Shown here in pieces: positions 5,996 to 11,909 of a stretch of 11,909 nt of DNA. The position numbers were made by a program, and so were the translations under genes. The notes under the pieces are model-generated. The model saw nothing but the letters and a program-made list of their open reading frames with translations. It did no database searches and was not told where the DNA came from. Position 1 is the first letter of the stretch, and each line of letters opens with the position of its first letter. Source of the DNA: CAYFLR01 sp964343805 (GTDB taxonomy: Bacteria; Bdellovibrionota_B; Oligoflexia; CAYFLR01); NCBI GenBank assembly GCA_964343805.1, contig CAYFLR010000106.1, positions 1-11,909 of the forward strand, given 5' to 3'.

Positions 5996-6807
5996 AATAG
6001 TATTTTGATGCCAAATTCTGAAGGGGAAAGGAGGGTGAACTTGATATTTGCCTGATCTTTATGATGAATCCAAGGGACGAAATAGCCTATGGCTGAACCT
6101 ATCAGGCCGCCTACCAAAATGTCACTTGGATAATGGACTCCAGCTTGAAACCTTAAGAATCCTGTGAGGGTAGCAAGTGTTAGAGTTCCTCCCCACACAT
6201 AAGGTGTCCATGAAGCGGGGCCATAAATATCTTCTATTAATTTAGCCATAGTGATGGCTCCAGCAAAAGCACCAGAGGTATGTCCTGAAAAAAAAGAGCG
6301 AGTGGCGGAATGTTCTTTTGCCAGTTCTGTCTTTTTTTCATGGGAAAGGGAGTCGTTGAATAGGTAGGGACGAGGACGATCCATCGTAATTTTAGTGACT
6401 CCCGTGATTCCTTGTACTAAAAGATAGCTTTCCACAATCATGGTACTTAAGATGCCTAACTCTTTCCATTTTCCATCCATCATTAAGGGGATGGATAGAA
6501 GTAGGGAAGGGTAGATCACGCTGTCCTTAGTTATATCAGAAAGGTGGGCCGCTGATTCCGACCAATTTTGGCTGGCAGCCTGATCAAATGAATTGATATC
6601 TTTAGATTTCATAGTTTTTAAGTCGGAGGCATTTAATAAGGGCTGCTCTCCTTTATAATAAAAATAGATGGTGGAAAGACTCACTCCAGAAAATAAAAGC
6701 GCACCATCTAATTGGGGTTGGTATTGATAAGGGAATGGCTTTGATTCAGCGCTAATAGGAGTTTGGGGAAAAACTATAAGTGATAATAAAAGCAAAAGAT
6801 ATTTCAT
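5992..6807 (-). CDS. Exported PAP2-superfamily phosphatase
   Basis: A 271-residue protein with an N-terminal signal sequence (hydrophobic 3-14, likely cleavage near residue 20). The three PAP2 motifs are complete: K139-x6-R146-P147, S174-G175-H176 (FSGH instead of the usual PSGH), and R219-x5-H225-x3-D229. H176 would be the nucleophile and H225/D229 the proton relay. Hydrophobic segments around 97-135 and 205-245 suggest an envelope protein facing the periplasm. Relatives dephosphorylate undecaprenyl diphosphate, phosphatidic acid, phosphatidylglycerol phosphate or lipid A; the substrate cannot be assigned. The ATG overlaps the TAA of a short upstream ORF (TAATG) and has only a weak ribosome site, so translational coupling is possible. 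It ends interlocked with tpm. Confidence 0.9.
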   Translation of the reverse strand: MKYLLLLLSLIVFPQTPISAESKPFPYQYQPQLDGALLFSGVSLSTIYFYYKGEQPLLNASDLKTMKSKDINSFDQAASQNWSESAAHLSDITKDSVIYPSLLLSIPLMMDGKWKELGILSTMIVESYLLVQGITGVTKITMDRPRPYLFNDSLSHEKKTELAKEHSATRSFFSGHTSGAFAGAITMAKLIEDIYGPASWTPYVWGGTLTLATLTGFLRFQAGVHYPSDILVGGLIGSAIGYFVPWIHHKDQANIKFTLLSPSEFGIKILF

Positions 6808-6920
6808 TAAGAATCCATAATAAAAATATAATATTTGTATGCAGACCGAAGCAATAGGCTATACCACAAGGAAACTGCATCAGCTAGTTCTTTTTCCATC
6901 TCTGCATCCAGGGTTGACAT
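6807..6920 (-). CDS. Possible 37-residue ORF overlapping the PAP2 start codon
   Basis: An ATG at 6920 opens a 37-codon frame whose TAA shares a base with the PAP2 ATG (TAATG), the usual geometry of translational coupling. The peptide begins with an acidic helix-like segment (MSTLDAEMEKELADAV) and ends in a hydrophobic, tyrosine-rich stretch. There is no ribosome site; the bases before its ATG are CAACCTCCT, the complement of one. An in-frame TAA closes the frame upstream. It could be a leader peptide, a small membrane protein, a decayed gene end, or chance. Confidence 0.25.
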   Translation of the reverse strand: MSTLDAEMEKELADAVSLWYSLLLRSAYKYYIFIMDS

Positions 6921-6968
6921 AGGAGGTTGATTCTTTTAAATATAGGCCTAGTAACATGAATTAAACAA
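6914..6968. promoter_or_regulatory. Overlapping divergent promoter candidates for ferritin and PAP2
   Basis: For ferritin (plus), a perfect TTGACA lies at 6914-6919; the -10 is weak (TAAATA at 6937-6942 after 17 bases, or AAATAT one base later). For the PAP2 side (minus), TTGTTT (6968-6963) and TATATT (6944-6939) are 18 bases apart. The two -10 regions occupy the same bases, so the promoters would compete. I see no convincing Fur box. Confidence 0.35.
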
Positions 6969-6980
6969 TGAGGAGAAACT

Positions 6981-7493
6981 ATGATATCTGATAAAATGCA
7001 AAATGCAATCAACGAACAAATAAACTATGAGCTCTTCTCATCCTATCTATATCTATCTATGTCTTCCTATCTCGAATCAGTAGATTTGCCAGGGTTTGCT
7101 AATTGGCATAAAATTCAATCCCAAGAAGAACTGGCCCATGTGGATATATTCTTTAACCACCTGAATGAAAGAGATGGTCGAGTCCTTTTATCTGCGATCG
7201 AGGGACCTCAAACAGAATGGGAATCACCTTTAGCATGTTTTGAAGATGCCTATCATCATGAACAACAAGTTTCACAACGCATAAACAAGTTGATGGAGCT
7301 GGCGCATGAGGAAAAAGATTATGCCAGTGCTTCCTTTTTAAAATGGTTTGTAGAAGAGCAAGTTGAGGAGGAAGCCTCTGTGAAAGCCATCGTTCAGGAG
7401 TTAAAGATGGTGGGCGAGCAAGGTCAAGGTTTGTATATGATGAATAAGGAACTAGGGCAAAGACAGTTTGTTCGCCCTGTTCCTGGTGCGTAA
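6981..7493 (+). CDS. ftnA: Non-haem ferritin, iron storage
   Basis: A 170-residue protein aligning without gaps to the numbering of E. coli FtnA. Ferroxidase-site ligands E17, E50, H53, E94, Q127 and E130 are present, as are the third-iron-site acids E49, E126 and E129, and the conserved Y24 and W122. It is therefore a catalytically complete bacterial ferritin expected to assemble into a 24-subunit shell, oxidise Fe(II) and store iron in the cytoplasm. It lacks the haem-ligand layout of bacterioferritin. The ribosome site AGGAG (6971-6975) is five bases before the ATG, among the best in the window and consistent with high expression. It is a single-gene unit diverging from PAP2; the next gene converges six bases downstream. 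Confidence 0.96.
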   Translation: MISDKMQNAINEQINYELFSSYLYLSMSSYLESVDLPGFANWHKIQSQEELAHVDIFFNHLNERDGRVLLSAIEGPQTEWESPLACFEDAYHHEQQVSQRINKLMELAHEEKDYASASFLKWFVEEQVEEEASVKAIVQELKMVGEQGQGLYMMNKELGQRQFVRPVPGA

Positions 7494-7499
7494 TATTCT

Positions 7500-7832
7500 T
7501 TAGGGAGTGGTTGTTGTTCCTAGCTGCTTTTCTAGACTATGAAGGCGATCCTCCATTTGTTTCATTCTTTTTTCCATTTTATTGATTATGGCTAAGAGGC
7601 TGTGAGCATCAGGTACATTTGCATCGCTATAAGGTGCCCAGTCGCATACATATCCATAGATTCCAGCATCGAAATCACTGACATATTTCCAATGAGAACA
7701 AGGTTTAAAATTATAATAGATAAGAGTATCCCCTTCTTCAGGAGCTGTTTCTGTGCTTTCATTGGTCAAAGAGGCTCCAAATACGCTAAAAGAAACAAAA
7801 CAAAGCAGTAAAATGGCAAGAAATTTTTTCAT
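7500..7832 (-). CDS. Small exported protein with C-terminal coiled coil, unknown function
   Basis: A 110-residue protein with a clear signal peptide (KK then hydrophobic 4-19, cleavage near VFG/A at 19-20). The mature part has two cysteines, C45 (PCSHW) and C63 (YVCDW), in a short aromatic-rich segment and probably disulfide-linked in the periplasm. Residues 77-104 form a heptad-like coiled coil (LLAIINKMEKRMKQMEDRL), followed by a Thr-rich end. The ribosome site AGGAG is six bases before the ATG. I do not recognise the family. The layout suggests a small oligomeric periplasmic or outer-membrane-associated protein. It converges on ferritin with six bases between the stop codons. Confidence 0.72.
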   Translation of the reverse strand: MKKFLAILLLCFVSFSVFGASLTNESTETAPEEGDTLIYYNFKPCSHWKYVSDFDAGIYGYVCDWAPYSDANVPDAHSLLAIINKMEKRMKQMEDRLHSLEKQLGTTTTP

Positions 7833-7937
7833 AAGTTTCTCCTACAAGATAATTCTTAGGGTTATTGTTGCAGCTAAACTATCATTGCTGTTTTCAAATG
7901 GCAAGTCGGTTTCTTATCTGGATACTTTCCTAACGAG

Positions 7938-7967
7938 ATGACATTTGGTAAAATATTCTGGTGTAAT
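7938..7967 (+). promoter_or_regulatory. Candidate promoter of the 244-residue secreted protein
   Basis: ATGACA (7938-7943) and TGTAAT (7962-7967) are each one base from consensus, with an 18-base spacer. Predicted initiation near 7974 would give a very short leader that includes the CGGAGG ribosome site at 7976-7981. This supports translation from ATG 7986 rather than the in-frame ATG at 7938, which would fall in the -35. Confidence 0.4.
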
Positions 7968-7985
7968 CTTTTATTCGGAGGATCA

Positions 7986-8720
7986 ATGAGAATTATTATA
8001 ATGTTAACCACTTTGTTCTTTCTTTTTAACATACAGCTTTTCGGCAATAACATCCGATTAGAGTTGAATCTGGGCAGCGAAAAGATTTCAGGCCAAAAGA
8101 CGGTGGATTTGCGTGCCGCTATCACGAATTTAAATCGAATTGATTTGAAAGCCTACACTTTGTCTCACCTTCGTCTGGTAGCAAAGTCGGAAAAGAACAA
8201 TGCTCATGCAGTTTTGCAAGTGGGTAACTATAGATCCGCCACCCGGATTATAGATGGTTTTCCTTCTGAATTTACACAAAATCGAAAAGATACTTTTGAT
8301 GTATTGGCTTTTATCTCTCCAGATCCCCATGGAGTAGGGGATTGGAAGTTAATTGTGGAAGGTACAGCCATTTTGGAAAAAGTGATCGTGACTCTCAGGC
8401 CAGGGCATTCCGTTCCCTTTTTTGTCAAAGTATCAGCTAAAGATTGCAGAAATGATCCACTGGGTCCTTTTACCGTCAGTTCTTTTAAGAAAACCAATGA
8501 TGAGAACGGAACCGCAACTTTCACTGGTCAGACTGAATTTACCGGCAAGTGTAAAGAGACTTACAATGGAACTCTCACAATTACCGTAAAAGTAGATAGC
8601 GCCAAAATTAAATTAATTGAGAATAAATTCTTGGCTTATGGTGTCCCTATCTTGTCTCATGAGTGTAAGGCCACATATACCAACGATCGATGGGTGGGTT
8701 GTGATAAGGTCACTTTTTAA
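7986..8720 (+). CDS. Exported beta-rich protein with four cysteines, unknown function
   Basis: A 244-residue protein from ATG 7986. An in-frame ATG 48 bases earlier is rejected because CGGAGG sits four bases before 7986 and a typical signal peptide starts there (hydrophobic 3-19, cleavage near G20-N21). The mature protein alternates short polar and hydrophobic stretches, as in beta-sandwich domains. Residues 21-140 form a segment containing LRLVAKSEKNNAHAVLQVGN (62-81) and a GDW motif (118-120). A C-terminal module at 150-244 carries C154, C189, C227 and C239, enough for two disulfides. I think the N-terminal segment resembles a beta-sandwich family in predatory bacteria, from memory only. 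It converges on the lipoprotein gene with a 4-base stop overlap. Confidence 0.75.
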   Translation: MRIIIMLTTLFFLFNIQLFGNNIRLELNLGSEKISGQKTVDLRAAITNLNRIDLKAYTLSHLRLVAKSEKNNAHAVLQVGNYRSATRIIDGFPSEFTQNRKDTFDVLAFISPDPHGVGDWKLIVEGTAILEKVIVTLRPGHSVPFFVKVSAKDCRNDPLGPFTVSSFKKTNDENGTATFTGQTEFTGKCKETYNGTLTITVKVDSAKIKLIENKFLAYGVPILSHECKATYTNDRWVGCDKVTF

Positions 8721-10501
8721 AAAAGGTCCTTGATCTGATCCTTGGTGGATTTATAGCCGTTCAGCAGGGAATAGGTAACACCAACTGCAATAGAGGCTCC
8801 TGCGCAAAATTCACCCCAAGCAGTGGCTCCTAAGAGAAACTCTTTAAAAGGTTTGTCATATTTCGCATCAATATGATAATCGTAGAGAAGTTCCCATGGA
8901 AAGTAATAGCAGCCACCCATGACCACCCCACCCACTTTGATGATTTCTGAATCATAACCTTTTAATTCTAGAGCTTTTCGAGTATAAGAGACCTGTCTTT
9001 TTCCTCGACTGGTCATATTTGCTAGGTCAGAGTATTTATCTTCTTGAGTTTCATTGCGTCCCATATCAAACCATTTTCCCCAACCGTCTAGTAAACCTAA
9101 GAACATGGTTTCACCAACCTCTAAACCATCGGCTCCTCCAATTTGGCCATAGACCTTAAAAGGATCGGTGGTGTATTTATTTCTTTTCCCATTGGTACTT
9201 TCTGGGTTAAAGAACACTCCACCTCCCCTGGCTCTCCATGTCACTCCTCCGGTTATCCAGGCAAAAAGAATTCTCTCTTCATCAGTCACGCTGGGAAATG
9301 GAAGCCCTTGGCGTATAAGACCGCGGCCTTGGGCAATTTGTCGATCCTCAAAGGCCTTCAAAGTCCCCAGACTATTAAAATGTTGAAAGTGCCATTTGGC
9401 ATCCTCAATTTCCAGTTGAAGGTGTTTAATATGTCTTTTAATGGCTCCCGCTCCCAGGGTGTACCCATCTTTACTTTCAAAACAGTTAAAGGATTCGGGT
9501 ACAGAATTTTGCAGCTCTTGAAATTTATCTGTGAGCTTGTTTAGTTCGGATTGAACATTAATGGAATTCATTTTTACAAAAACGCCCAATAGATTGCCTA
9601 AAGCTTTAAAAACATGATCGGGTGATGAGTCCGCAGATTCCTGCATATAAAAAACACTGGGGCAGGTATTACGTGATTGTTCTATGGTGGCTAAGAGATT
9701 GTTGTAAAGGTCTTGGCACTGGGTAAGTTGAGGGTTTTTTAACTTCCAATTAATTTCGATTTTATGGTTGATACAGAATCCATCTGGATAATTATTGTAC
9801 TCTTTTCCTTTGAGAAATTCAGATGGGTAGAGTTCACTGAATACCTTGGCAAAATCCTTAAATATTTCATTATGCTCATTTTTATAACTATTGTAGAGAG
9901 CTAGATGCAGCTGTTGTCCAAGCTTTTTAAGGAGGTAGAGAGTGTGAGGATTGTGAAAAAAGTCCTTTGGCCAATAGCTTCGATTATTAGAAAGCCTATA
10001 AAAATCTGCGATTTCCTTAAAAAAACTAACTTCCACTCCATCACTGAGAGTCAATAATCCCATTTCGATGGCAAAGGGCTGCTTTAGAAGGTAAGCTTCA
10101 CTTTTTACAAGCGTAAGGTCGTTAGTGACCTCATTGAGTGAATGATCTTTAATGGTAAAAGGTTTAAAGTCATATTCTATATATTGGGGCTCTTCTACTT
10201 TAGGATTGGGAGTTAAATGAGGAGAGGAGATGGGTACTGAAATCTTCTTTTGGACAGGGCTCGACTGCTGACTGGTTTTCGATTGAATCGGAACAATCTC
10301 TGGAGTGATACTGACTTGCTCTTTTTTAGTATTTGACTCCAAGTTATTGTTTAAATTGGTTGTCAGAGCAATAGGAGAGTCAATCAGTTTATCAAGCTTT
10401 CCCTCTTTACGGGCTTTTTCATAAGTGGGGTTGTTTTTACAAGCTTGGAGAAAAAGAAGTAAAGTAATTCCCAAATTGATTAGAAAAGTGATTTTTCTCA
10501 T
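8717..10501 (-). CDS. Large lipoprotein with six periplasmic cysteines, unknown function
   Basis: A 594-residue protein. The N-terminus is a lipoprotein signal ending in LLLFLQA-C21; C21 would be lipidated, and Q at -2 is unusual but tolerated. Residues 40-105 are a low-complexity Ser/Thr/Pro/Gln/Asn linker. A helical region spans about 115-375. A Gly/aromatic-rich domain follows at about 390-580, with TGGVTWRARGGG (417-428) and LGLLDGWGKWFDMGRN (468-483). Mature cysteines lie at 243, 262, 280, 340, 531 and 566, an even number that fits three disulfides. I recognise no family or catalytic motif. The ribosome site AGGA is eight bases before the ATG. A sigma-28-like promoter lies just upstream. 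The frame is intact, with no sign of decay. Confidence 0.82.
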   Translation of the reverse strand: MRKITFLINLGITLLLFLQACKNNPTYEKARKEGKLDKLIDSPIALTTNLNNNLESNTKKEQVSITPEIVPIQSKTSQQSSPVQKKISVPISSPHLTPNPKVEEPQYIEYDFKPFTIKDHSLNEVTNDLTLVKSEAYLLKQPFAIEMGLLTLSDGVEVSFFKEIADFYRLSNNRSYWPKDFFHNPHTLYLLKKLGQQLHLALYNSYKNEHNEIFKDFAKVFSELYPSEFLKGKEYNNYPDGFCINHKIEINWKLKNPQLTQCQDLYNNLLATIEQSRNTCPSVFYMQESADSSPDHVFKALGNLLGVFVKMNSINVQSELNKLTDKFQELQNSVPESFNCFESKDGYTLGAGAIKRHIKHLQLEIEDAKWHFQHFNSLGTLKAFEDRQIAQGRGLIRQGLPFPSVTDEERILFAWITGGVTWRARGGGVFFNPESTNGKRNKYTTDPFKVYGQIGGADGLEVGETMFLGLLDGWGKWFDMGRNETQEDKYSDLANMTSRGKRQVSYTRKALELKGYDSEIIKVGGVVMGGCYYFPWELLYDYHIDAKYDKPFKEFLLGATAWGEFCAGASIAVGVTYSLLNGYKSTKDQIKDLF

Positions 10502-10534
10502 AAAATCCGTCCTGGTAAAAGTTTTCCAACCTAC

Positions 10535-10561
10535 TTATCGTCTTTTTTAACTTTTACTTGA
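10535..10561 (-). promoter_or_regulatory. Sigma-28 (FliA)-like promoter candidate of the lipoprotein gene
   Basis: On the minus strand TCAAGTAA (10561-10554), an 11-base spacer and GACGATAA (10542-10535) resemble the enterobacterial FliA consensus TAAAGTTT-N11-GCCGATAA: seven of eight bases at -10, five of eight at -35, exact spacing. Initiation near 10527 gives a leader of about 26 bases containing the ribosome site. The surrounding A-rich sequence raises the chance of coincidence. Confidence 0.35.
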
Positions 10562-10590
10562 GACTTCAGGGCTTGATTTGATGGGAATAG

Positions 10591-10610
10591 ACTTCCAATT
10601 ATGTGGAAGT
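10591..10610 (-). terminator. Hairpin touching the stop codon of the hydrolase gene, weak terminator candidate
   Basis: ACTTCCA (10591-10597) and TGGAAGT (10604-10610) form a perfect seven-base stem with a six-base loop, directly at the end of the minus-strand hydrolase. In that direction the stem is followed by CTATTCCC, with no T run, so it is not a canonical intrinsic terminator. It may protect the 3' end or slow polymerase ahead of the lipoprotein promoter. Confidence 0.3.
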
Positions 10611-11557
10611 TATAGATTATTATAGAGAAATTGGAGGGGCTGTTTTTTATTTCCTCCGATAAGTTTGAGTAAACTCCAAACGTGACCACTGTCCATATTC
10701 ATGTAAGAAGGTCTTTCCAATGATTCCCAAAGACGATTTTGATAAACGGTGGGTACATGAAGATCGTTGGTTACAATGACCATAAAAGTGGGTTTAGCTT
10801 TGAGGTGCTTTACAAAAAAGGCATTGTCGAGTTTGATGGATTCTTTCAGCCTTTTTTCGTATTCACTGTTCATGGTTAAGCCGAGACGGCGCATTTGGTT
10901 TGTTCTTATTTTTCTGATTACTTTATCTTGACTCCGGGCAATAATAGCTGGAAAGTCCTCTCCTGCTGCGGCCAAAACAGAGGCTTTAACCCGCTCATCA
11001 ATAAGTGAAATCATTGAACCTAGAATACCTCCCAAACTCAGTCCATAAAGACCAATTCGATCTTTATCCACTTCGGGCTGTAGGCTTAAAACGTCTATGA
11101 GGGTTCTCATTTTTAGGATCATGCGCCGGCTGCTATGATCGAAAGCTTTTAATAACATCTCTGGCTTTTCTAAAGTATTCATTTGAAAGTCAGGGAAAAT
11201 GGAGGCGTAGCGTAGGTCACATAACTGATCGCTAATTTTCTGCTCTAGAGGATTAAATTCATGGATAGTAGGGACGATAAGAACTGCAGGAACTTTGCGG
11301 TTTACATTTGGAAAAGTATAAATGGCGGGCATATACTCAGTTTTACCAGTATCTGGATCTATAAATGGCACATGAACACGGCTGATAACACAACCGGCAA
11401 TGTAGTCTAAAAAATCTAATTCCAGTGCCTGTTCTAGTCTTTGATGTTCGAGAAGTTGAAGGCGCTCTTCTAATTCGTTAGCTGTAGCTGTGGACCCAAG
11501 TAGTAAGATAAAAAAGAGAGGGGCTAGTGACAGTCTTTTAGATAGTGCAAAACTCAT
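10610..11557 (-). CDS. Exported alpha/beta hydrolase (dienelactone-hydrolase/acyl-peptidase-like)
   Basis: A 315-residue protein with a signal peptide (hydrophobic 11-22, cleavage near TATA at 23-26). The catalytic triad is visible: nucleophile S174 in G172-L-S-L-G176, acid D265 in TNDLHVPT, and H292 in DSGHVW. A strand-rich PAVLIVPTIHEF (90-101) and an INGER-like DRIGLYGLSLGG fit the dienelactone hydrolase/prolyl-oligopeptidase group of alpha/beta hydrolases. A positively charged insertion at 208-240 is probably the lid. It would hydrolyse an ester or amide in the periplasm or outside the cell; the substrate is unknown. The ribosome site AAGGAG is eight bases before the ATG. It stands alone, with its own candidate promoter at 11606-11634. 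Confidence 0.88.
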   Translation of the reverse strand: MSFALSKRLSLAPLFFILLLGSTATANELEERLQLLEHQRLEQALELDFLDYIAGCVISRVHVPFIDPDTGKTEYMPAIYTFPNVNRKVPAVLIVPTIHEFNPLEQKISDQLCDLRYASIFPDFQMNTLEKPEMLLKAFDHSSRRMILKMRTLIDVLSLQPEVDKDRIGLYGLSLGGILGSMISLIDERVKASVLAAAGEDFPAIIARSQDKVIRKIRTNQMRRLGLTMNSEYEKRLKESIKLDNAFFVKHLKAKPTFMVIVTNDLHVPTVYQNRLWESLERPSYMNMDSGHVWSLLKLIGGNKKQPLQFLYNNL

Positions 11558-11605
11558 AGAAAAGTCTCCTTCGCAAAAATTCTTATTAAATGGCCAAACA
11601 GAGAG

Positions 11606-11634
11606 GTTCTACTATGCTCATCCTTAAATGTCCA
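11606..11634 (-). promoter_or_regulatory. Candidate sigma-70 promoter of the hydrolase gene
   Basis: On the minus strand TGGACA (11634-11629), a 17-base spacer and TAGAAC (11611-11606) match five and four of six consensus bases. Initiation near 11599 gives a leader of about 42 bases before the hydrolase ATG. Confidence 0.4.
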
Positions 11635-11708
11635 GAGGTGAGGAAAAAAAAATTGGTTTTGGGTGCTAAAACAACTTGTTAGGAAGTTATCAGAGAGGCG
11701 AATAAACA

Positions 11709-11735
11709 GTGATGAGCAGGTACCCCACTCATCAC
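11709..11735 (-). terminator. Hairpin terminator after the Lys/Ala/Pro-tailed protein gene
   Basis: GTGATGAG (11709-11716) and CTCATCAC (11728-11735) form a perfect eight-base stem with an 11-base loop, seven bases below the stop codon at 11743. In the direction of that gene the stem is preceded by a run of seven T and followed by TGTTTATT, a moderately T-rich tract. It would stop read-through toward the hydrolase. Confidence 0.6.
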
Positions 11736-11742
11736 AAAAAAA

Positions 11743-11909
11743 TTATTGCTCTTTTTGAGGGGTAGGTGCTGGAGCCGGAGTTGGTGCTGGAGCTGGTGTT
11801 GGAGCTGGTGTTGGTGCTGGAGCCGGAGCAGGTTTGATTGCAGCGGGCTTTTTGGGTGCAGGTTTTTTAGCAGCAGGTTTTTTAGCAGCAGGTTTTTTAG
11901 CAGCAGGTT
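11743..11909 (-). CDS. C-terminal tail of a Lys/Ala/Pro-rich protein (histone H1-like tail), N-terminus outside window
   Basis: Only the last 54 residues are visible. They start with PAAKK repeats (three identical copies, then PAPKK and PAAIK), continue as an Ala-Pro/Thr-Pro run of about 25 residues (PAPAPAPTPAPTPAPAP...), and end in QKEQ. Basic PAAKK repeats are typical of histone H1-like and HU-type DNA-binding proteins with disordered tails, and also occur on some ribosome- or RNA-associated proteins. The neutral Ala-Pro extension after the basic part is less usual and looks like a rigid spacer. The domain that would define its function is beyond the right edge. A hairpin terminator follows. 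Confidence 0.72.
   Translation of the reverse strand, partial: PAAKKPAAKKPAAKKPAPKKPAAIKPAPAPAPTPAPTPAPAPTPAPAPTPQKEQ
11861..11909 (-). repeat. Three identical 15-base tandem repeats encoding PAAKK
   Basis: The unit GGTTTTTTAGCAGCA (plus strand) occurs at 11861-11875, 11876-11890 and 11891-11905 without a mismatch, and a fourth copy begins at 11906 and leaves the window. Being 15 bases, copy changes keep the frame and add or remove one PAAKK. Base identity, not just peptide identity, points to recent duplication or slippage. Confidence 0.85.

Noticed and set aside
6839..6922. A 27-codon plus-strand frame in the PAP2-ferritin spacer
   Set aside because: No ribosome site, ends before the ferritin promoter, and lies antisense to the better-placed TAATG-coupled frame.
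6921..6927. AGGAGGT on the plus strand as a ribosome site for an unlisted small gene
   Set aside because: The next usable in-frame start is missing; the only TTG touches the motif with no spacing and opens a frame of ten codons.
7602..7941. Plus-strand frames of 69 and 62 codons opposite the 110-residue secreted protein
   Set aside because: They lie antisense to a gene with a good ribosome site and signal peptide, have no ribosome site of their own, and read as low-complexity composition.
7938..7985. Longer N-terminus of the 244-residue protein starting at ATG 7938
   Set aside because: No ribosome site precedes it, the added 16 residues spoil a typical signal peptide, and the segment overlaps a candidate promoter; ATG 7986 has CGGAGG.
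7874..8524. Minus-strand frames of 66-98 codons opposite the 244-residue protein
   Set aside because: They are shadows of the plus-strand gene, without ribosome sites or recognisable domains.
9143..9544. Plus-strand frames of 133 and 72 codons inside the lipoprotein gene
   Set aside because: Antisense to a long intact lipoprotein frame; no ribosome site, no signal peptide or domain.
11764..11830. GGTGCTGGAGC-like repeats as a CRISPR or regulatory repeat array
   Set aside because: They are in-frame degenerate Ala-Pro codon repeats within a coding sequence, with no spacers.

Overview
The window is AT-rich and densely coded, with most proteins exported or membrane-bound and genes packed in alternating orientation. 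The closest overall resemblance I can argue from memory is a low-GC relative of the predatory Bdellovibrionota (Bacteriovorax/Bdellovibrio type). The pointers are a SpoIIE-type phosphatase with an ECGGDFW motif, a STAS protein with a zinc ribbon, several Cys-containing secreted proteins of no obvious family, and a Lys/Ala/Pro-tailed protein. This is inference; no rRNA or other phylogenetic marker is present, and another Gram-negative (gamma- or delta-like) host is possible.

Layout. Positions 1-2429 (minus) hold a two-gene signalling operon: a STAS domain plus zinc-ribbon protein, followed 15 bases later by a large soluble receiver-SpoIIE/PP2C phosphatase that runs off the left edge. The 233-base divergent spacer (2430-2662) contains promoter-like elements on both strands, a perfect 13-base palindrome inside the candidate promoter of the signalling operon, and a 33-base A-rich tract. 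Positions 2663-4483 (plus) hold a GT4-type glycosyltransferase and a YqaA/DedA-like membrane protein, 27-33 bases apart depending on the second gene's start. Next is a divergent pair: a small orphan DNA methyltransferase with a SPPY motif (minus, 4635-5288) and a thiopurine S-methyltransferase (plus, 5342-5995). Their candidate promoters overlap in a 53-base spacer, and the methyltransferase transcript is predicted to be leaderless.

Positions 5992-7493 hold an exported PAP2 phosphatase (minus) diverging from a non-haem ferritin (plus) with all iron-site residues intact; a possible 37-residue ORF overlaps the PAP2 start codon. Positions 7500-11557 hold four exported proteins: a 110-residue coiled-coil protein, a 244-residue Cys-paired protein, a 594-residue lipoprotein with a sigma-28-like promoter, and an alpha/beta hydrolase. 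The right edge cuts a protein whose tail is PAAKK repeats followed by an Ala-Pro run, with a hairpin terminator downstream.

There is no mobile element, CRISPR array, tRNA or rRNA, and no gene-free stretch longer than about 230 bases. Genes acting together are most credible for the STAS-phosphatase pair (partner switching) and the glycosyltransferase-YqaA pair (envelope lipid or glycan work). The rest look like independent units. Three convergent pairs end within 6 bases of each other, two of them sharing a TTAA that provides both stop codons.
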